Source: Bolinopsis microptera (taxonomy: Eukaryota; Ctenophora; Tentaculata; Lobata; Bolinopsidae). From it: a stretch of 64,000 nucleotides of DNA. Every line of letters starts with the position of its first letter. Within the stretch, counting starts at the first letter, position 1. Shown piece by piece: positions 61,301-64,000 of this stretch. The translations under genes were made by a program, and so were the position numbers. The notes beneath the pieces were generated by a model. The model did no database searches. It saw nothing but the letters and a program-made list of their open reading frames with translations, and was not told the origin of the DNA. Location of the stretch: assembly GCF_026151205.1 (NCBI RefSeq), contig NC_087076.1, forward strand, positions 13,005,675-13,069,674. The letters run 5' to 3'.

Positions 61301-64000
61301 GGATCTTCCAGGGGGTTGGTATGTTTATCCAGCTGACGGGTATTTACTGCTGGACCCTTGAGATGACGCCGGCCCATCTGAGGAGCTTTGCTAACGGCGC
61401 TATCTTCAGCGTTTGGTCAGTTGGTTACATGTTGGTAACAATGTTTGGGTATCTCATCCCCACCTGGAATTACATCTTCACTGCAGTGGCCATTCTCAAC
61501 TATACTCTCATGATCCCTGTCCTGATCTACCCCATCTCTCCCAGATTCGCTCTGGTCCGGGGAAGAGAGGAGGAGGCTAAGAGAACCCTGGAATCCTTCT
61601 CCCGGCTCTGTAACAATGAAACATCAATGGAAACTATAAAGTTGACCTACAAGAAGAGAGTTCAGAATTACTTCCAGCAAGTCAAAGACTTCAAGACGTA
61701 CCCAACCTTACGGAAAGAAACCATACTAGGCATGATATGCTGGTTTATCGTGGCCGTTCTCTTCTATGGCTTTTCCTTCGGTTGGAATAACATCTCGAGT
61801 GAGTTCTACTCTGGTCACATGATAGCAGCTACTGGCAAGCTTATCGGCTTTGCAGCTGCTATCCCGGCCTGCAACATTTTCGGAAGGAAGAAAGCCATAC
61901 TTGTGATCCTGGCAATCGGCCTTGTCTCCAACTTCCTAGCTATGCCAGATGTGCAGCTCAGTCAAGGCTGGACGCTGGAGTACGTGGCATGTCTGATCGG
62001 AAACCTGTCGTGCTCCACCGCGTTCGGAATAATCTACCTGTACTCAGGAGAGTTGGCCCCCACCACTCACAGAGGCATGATCATGTCCCTTAGCTCCGCT
62101 TCAGCCAGGGTAGGCAGCTATGTTGGCACCTACGCGGGTCTACTCTACGCTGTGGCAGACAGGCGAGTTCCTCTAGCAGTGTTTGCTGGGCTTACTTGCA
62201 TCTTCATGCTAGCTGTGTTCTTCCTGTCTGACCCGACTGGTAGGAGGATCCCAGAGACTCCACGTGATGTGGAGGTGTTGTCGGGAAATGACGGATTCTT
62301 GCAGATACTCGACGATACGGAGAAGGAGGAGACAACTGGGAAACAGGACCGTGTCAGTCTTTCTGTTTAATTACAATTAGAATTGTGTATACTATCTGTC
62401 CAGGATGACGCGTCAGTCTTACTGTTTAATTACAATTAGAATTGTGTATACTATCTGTCCAGGATGACGTTCAAATCGCGGGGTTGTGATCCCGCATTTG
62501 TGTCTGATTTTATTGCAAAATTGGTACAGTAAAACCCCGATTTACCGCATACCCCGATTTACCACAAACCCAGATTTAACGCAAACCCCGATTTACCGCA
62601 AACCCTGATTTACCGCAAACCCCGATTTACCACAAACCCCGATTTACCGCAAACCCCGATTTACCGCAAACCCCGATTTACCGCAAACCCCGATTTACCG
62701 CGTTTGTTTCCTTACTCCCAAACTAAGTTTAACTGTACTAAATTACACATTCAAATACAGCAGTTATACGACAAATTATTTGATTCTGCATTCGCGGAAT
62801 CTAACTGGTCTCCCTGCATCTGGCAATAAATCTGTTTGGTCTGAATTTATCAATAATGACTTGAGCATTAAGCGACAGATTAATTTCTTCAAAATCTCGT
62901 TCTTAACGTTATGCATATTCTGATTTTATCTTTATAACTCTCACTTTGTGTTTCAATGTTGTCCATATTTTAAAAATTACCTCTTTTTCTGCATCGTAAA
63001 AAAGTGCAATGTTAGCAATGTATTTTGCGGCAGGTTTTCTAGATCCCCAGGCTTTGTAATCGTTGGTACTATTTACAGTTCAGCTAAAGAAAATAAGTTC
63101 GGTTGTGGAATTTTACCCCTAGAATTTCTATGAGTGAACGAACTAAGTCAAATTTCTCTCAGCAAGGCAGTTTATCCATCACCATAACGTGATGTTTGAT
63201 AGTTTTCTAATCTCTATGTATAAGAACATGGCTTCCCACCAAATATAAGCAAAATTAACACAAATTCACCCAGACCCCTTATTATCCGCCCCTTATAGTG
63301 CAGACCCAGTACGAAGTTAACTGAGCAGGTGTGGGCTAGTGCTATTTGTTCTTAGGATCGGCAAATTTAAAATAAAAATCCGCTCGATTCATAACGCCCA
63401 AAAATAAAAATCGTATGAAATTGTTTAAAATCGTGTCAAAATCGGATGTAAAATGTACTTACAAATCATAGTTATATTTTATGATTAATTGTTTATACTT
63501 TATATATGTACTAGCAGGAACCCGTCTAACCTCAAGAGACTAAAATAATTATTACCTATTTAATTCGCGTTTTTGACACCACTTGGGGGTCCAAATTGAT
63601 GCCGTGGTCAATGGAGCGTGTTTTTGGGCATGCCTTTCTGATCGTTAGAATTATGATCGCTCCTAAGAAATTAGACTATTTTAAAAATTTGGTCGTACCT
63701 ATTTGCTGTAACCACTGTAAGTGTAATGATGGTGAATTGAAGACTATGTGCATTTTGAAATTGAGATTATACATAAAAATATTCATCTCTTGCGATATTT
63801 TGTTGACATAATATTATCCTACCTGATCCCATCCATCCCTCCCAGGCAATTTACAAAGCGATGCATATAACGAAGTTAAACCAACTAGTTGCCTCCTACA
63901 ACGCAAACCACAGCCCATTCCAACTGCAACAGAAAGACCAGGAAACTGAAACACAAACAGACACTGACCGACAGAGGAATAAACAGGCGAATGAGCAGGC
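52395..64000 (+). CDS. TAF6L: TAF6L homologue (SAGA/PCAF histone-fold subunit), runs off the window
   Basis: Exons 52395–52522, 52734–52842, 53154–53359, 56418–56589, 56836–56971, 57485–57645, 57768–57917 and probably 63846 onward; phases agree at every junction. TAF6L is the SAGA-specific TAF6 paralogue. The histone fold is in exons 1–2 (LPEHTVDKVTDELGVSL…RHLVEAAELLNMPL). ETLYFRPTSEVDLYDL in exon 3 matches the TAF6L ELYFPEDREVNLVEL block. The HEAT domain follows: EEALSEIRSSKRLSLVLPYLLQFI (split over exon 4), LDPFIPTLLDECY, SALGSLTLLSKLGPQSVNEKIIPLI. Intron 3 holds two SDR genes on the minus strand; the long intron after exon 7 would hold the SLC22 gene. The last exon (AIYKAMHITKLNQL…) is joined only by phase and position and is the weakest part. 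Confidence 0.78.
53575..53785 (-). repeat. Duplicated 3' end of the first SDR gene (102-bp spacing)
   Basis: AGAAGAGCTGGGCTAAAAGC… occurs at 53581 and 53683. The distal copy contains the last codons, stop and start of the 3' flank of the SDR gene, so the duplication crosses the coding end. Confidence 0.88.
53669..54595 (-). CDS. HSD11B1-like short-chain dehydrogenase paralogue A, catalytic Tyr replaced by Leu
   Basis: 308 residues, single exon, nested in TAF6L intron 3. Signal anchor at about 4–20, then a Rossmann fold: VLICDASAGLGAELA (37–51) with the first Gly of TGxxxGxG changed to Asp, GGLDYLVLNQAE (144–154), ALPHLEKSKGHIFVASS with Ser206, and VLSATKHALNGFF. HSD11B1 relatives have YSASK here; Tyr is Leu219 and Lys223 is kept. 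HSD11B enzymes reduce ketosteroids in the ER membrane with NADPH; without the tyrosine this protein may be inactive or have another role. Partner paralogue B lies 328 bp upstream on the same strand. Confidence 0.85.
   Translation of the reverse strand: MRYGWLLVLVGAAVCYYWLNPLSSHSPDTTLLANKTVLICDASAGLGAELARQLAPHHVKLMLVTRTGRSESLTNKQNVYNKEGKNNSPQSQTQISAYTWSSLVRVRDEVVSLGSPQVELLSYDYSNLEDAHTIIEKTIEKLGGLDYLVLNQAEIARGYLVKTRHGQSPEFVERTFSVNVLSPIELALSALPHLEKSKGHIFVASSTLSVVPKAGLAVLSATKHALNGFFYSLQQELREKKSAVTLTVGRLGELAGGDKMPLFTLPDWMVGDKGECAGGIVETFLTRPPTFSYPKLQPLLAQLFWYLG
54924..55883 (-). CDS. HSD11B1-like short-chain dehydrogenase paralogue B, catalytic Tyr replaced by Phe
   Basis: 319 residues, single exon. 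N-terminal anchor (about 10–26), cofactor motif VLLCGIGYEVGEQL (46–59, degenerate), GGLDYVVLNHADI, ALPHLEKTSGHMFVTSS with Ser215, then VFSSTKHALNGFF where the catalytic Tyr is Phe228 and Lys232 is retained. The C-terminal CAKGIM resembles the HSD11B ECALEII block. Phe at this position usually abolishes SDR catalysis. Paralogue A shares its architecture, so the pair arose by tandem duplication before or after loss of the tyrosine. Topology suggests an ER-membrane protein. Confidence 0.85.
   Translation of the reverse strand: MASVPKPAHMASLLLLLVTLVTVPLYHHLSSPSSSSYKTHLSNKRVLLCGIGYEVGEQLAYQLAEQGAKLVIFYRADGRQKTLLNLQRTFELTDDVIQIIQPLMMARTDTKAQEIKDTALKMGSPQVDIFPLDFGNVSSAQVVVDAAIHLLGGLDYVVLNHADIPRGFFMKSLKLQDVDFLLRTFTVNVYSYMEIALKALPHLEKTSGHMFVTSSVLGEVPQSGLSVFSSTKHALNGFFYTLQEELRTRGSGVSLTVGSLGVMKSLELKAVMDVGESMMGGISECAKGIMDSMITKPRTFTYPILQPNFARFMWSFFSS
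55884..56417 (+). other. Remainder of TAF6L intron 3 with minisatellite
   Basis: From 56283 to 56391 there are about six copies of GTCGAACTAGAGTACGT (17–18 bp) ending just upstream of the exon 4 acceptor (TTTTCCCACTGCAG). Nothing else is recognised. Confidence 0.7.
56590..56722 (+). repeat. G-rich minisatellite directly after TAF6L exon 4 donor
   Basis: After GTTTGTAG the intron is almost only G, A and T with repeated GGGGGCAGTGGGACGAGG units. Multiple runs of four or more G allow G-quadruplexes in the nascent RNA. Confidence 0.85.
56961..57217 (+). repeat. TAF6L exon 5 end and donor repeated about 11 times (23-bp period)
   Basis: AATACTACAG|GTACAATTATAGG begins with the last codons of exon 5 (ASNTT) and repeats through the first 245 bp of the intron with single-base variants (ATTGT, GTTAT, CTGCAG). 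Every unit carries the same CAG|GTACAA donor. Confidence 0.92.
57903..58437 (+). repeat. TAF6L exon 7 end and donor repeated about 23 times (23-bp period)
   Basis: The exon ends TTCTCTTTTTACAAC and the intron starts GTGAGTT; the unit GTGAGT…CTTTTTACAAC then repeats for over 500 bp. Variants are mainly GTGAGT, GTGAGC and GTGAAT, so roughly twenty potential donors follow the real one. Confidence 0.93.
58530..58635. mobile_element. 106-bp MITE with TA target sites
   Basis: CCTTGTTGGACTTTATTTGA at the left pairs with TCAAATAAAGTCCGACCAAG at the right; about 30-bp inverted ends with three or four mismatches, flanked by TA on both sides. Tc1/mariner-type is likely. Confidence 0.8.
59350..59570. 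mobile_element. Decayed relative of the GPCR-array hAT-like MITE
   Basis: TGGCGTACC, GGCGCCCCCTG, CACGTCGACCGATCG, GCTGCTAAATCG and AGAGCCCTTTG align in order with the MITE at 27255–27559. This shows that the element exists outside the array and is older than it. Confidence 0.65.
60700..62370 (+). CDS. SLC22 organic cation/anion transporter, intronless
   Basis: 556 residues in one exon, about the usual SLC22 length. Major-facilitator transporters of this family move organic cations, anions or zwitterions such as carnitine across the plasma membrane. TM1 (about 48–75) is followed by the large extracellular loop with several Cys and N-glycosylation sites (NSNST). After TM2, DRFGRK (166–171) is the MFS loop motif. 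ARIFQG-like VRIFQGVGMF, then LEMTPAHLRSFANG correspond to the family's TM4–TM5 region. SPRFALVRGREEEA is the long intracellular loop, YLYSGELAPTTHRG matches the E(L/V)YPT-type block, and PTGRRIPETPRD matches the C-terminal PETKG motif. Substrate cannot be assigned. It probably lies inside a TAF6L intron, same strand. Confidence 0.92.
   Translation: MNGTEGDHEELAPKSKEDSEPIQNGTNEAGEEPLTIDDALDKIYKSVNIKLLLVFFTSVGTATQTPMQIYVVIFAGFIPYTEWSCLSEKCLNLLENSNSTEEFYTSKTMCGYGLVARTDFEWTSERTSFSMDWDIYCDTEAKFSTISSFFFIGATVGLLVSTAIFDRFGRKNGAIAGNLIGATATLIGTWVPSIEIMLVVRIFQGVGMFIQLTGIYCWTLEMTPAHLRSFANGAIFSVWSVGYMLVTMFGYLIPTWNYIFTAVAILNYTLMIPVLIYPISPRFALVRGREEEAKRTLESFSRLCNNETSMETIKLTYKKRVQNYFQQVKDFKTYPTLRKETILGMICWFIVAVLFYGFSFGWNNISSEFYSGHMIAATGKLIGFAAAIPACNIFGRKKAILVILAIGLVSNFLAMPDVQLSQGWTLEYVACLIGNLSCSTAFGIIYLYSGELAPTTHRGMIMSLSSASARVGSYVGTYAGLLYAVADRRVPLAVFAGLTCIFMLAVFFLSDPTGRRIPETPRDVEVLSGNDGFLQILDDTEKEETTGKQDRVSLSV
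62353..62468 (+). repeat. Tandem duplication over the SLC22 stop codon (59-bp period)
   Basis: GTCAGTCTTTCTGTTTAATT… with AGAATTGTGTATACTATCTG is repeated from 62353 and 62412. The first copy contains the real stop; the second is in the 3' flank. Confidence 0.9.
62527..62735. mobile_element. pogo/Tigger-like remnant expanded into a 17-bp minisatellite
   Basis: TA then CAGTAAAACCCCGATTTACC at the left, like pogo/Tigger termini, followed by about ten copies of CAAACCCCGATTTACCG. The right end AAGTTTAACTG then TA is a plausible but weaker inverted end. Confidence 0.55.
62736..63845. other. Non-coding stretch before the last TAF6L exon
   Basis: AT-rich. Apart from the inverted Helitron-like fragment at 63511–63597, nothing is recognised; the short reading frames (62948–63133, 63596–63811) have no family resemblance. 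Confidence 0.5.
63511..63597 (-). mobile_element. Helitron-like 3'-end fragment, inverted
   Basis: CTAGCAGGAACCCGTCTAACC is the reverse complement of the 3' ends at 2473 and 2790, followed by the matching AATTCGCGTTTTTGACACCA segment. Confidence 0.7.

Overview
The window is nuclear DNA from an AT-rich invertebrate animal genome. Genes have spliced exons with GT–AG introns, intronless receptor and transporter genes, and many small DNA-transposon and LINE remnants. The gene set (MLH3, HPS4, TAF5L, TAF6L and KICS2 homologues, rhodopsin-like GPCRs, an SLC22 transporter, a Golgi-type sulfotransferase) is metazoan. A cnidarian, placozoan or similar early-branching animal is my best guess, but the sequence does not settle it.

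Layout from left to right. (1) 103–8438: a MutL-family MLH3 homologue; exon 1 (103–228) is separated from exon 2 (4535–4615) by an intron that holds an intronless GPCR (740–1780), a truncated copy of that GPCR's 5' end, and tandem Helitron-like elements. (2) 9838–11977: an OB-fold-like protein, tentatively CTC1-like. (3) 12536–13889: a carbohydrate sulfotransferase in two exons. (4) 15781–17996: an HPS4 (BLOC-3) homologue. (5) 18415–20801: a TAF5L-type WD40 protein. (6) 21734–51969: a KICS2 (KICSTOR subunit) homologue in at least ten exons. Its third intron, 23.7 kb, contains a tandem array of six near-identical GPCR genes on the opposite strand. (7) 52395 to the window end: a TAF6L homologue. 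One intron holds two HSD11B1-like dehydrogenase-fold genes on the minus strand, and a later intron probably holds an intronless SLC22 transporter on the plus strand.

Exon phases were checked by hand at nearly every junction and agree, which supports the gene models. Three multi-exon housekeeping-type genes therefore act as hosts for intronless membrane-protein or enzyme genes. TAF5L and TAF6L are partners in the SAGA/PCAF coactivator, so two subunits of one complex lie about 32 kb apart. KICS2 (mTORC1 nutrient sensing) lies between them, but nothing in the sequence ties it functionally to its nested receptors.

The most unusual structural theme is local tandem duplication across functional junctions. 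Several introns start with 2 to about 23 copies of a unit made of the exon end plus its 5' splice site (TAF6L twice, both with a 23-bp period; KICS2 twice). One acceptor (HPS4) and two gene 3' ends (SDR, SLC22) are also duplicated. A second notable point is that the stop codon and last eight codons of all six arrayed GPCRs lie within the terminal inverted repeat of a hAT-like MITE.
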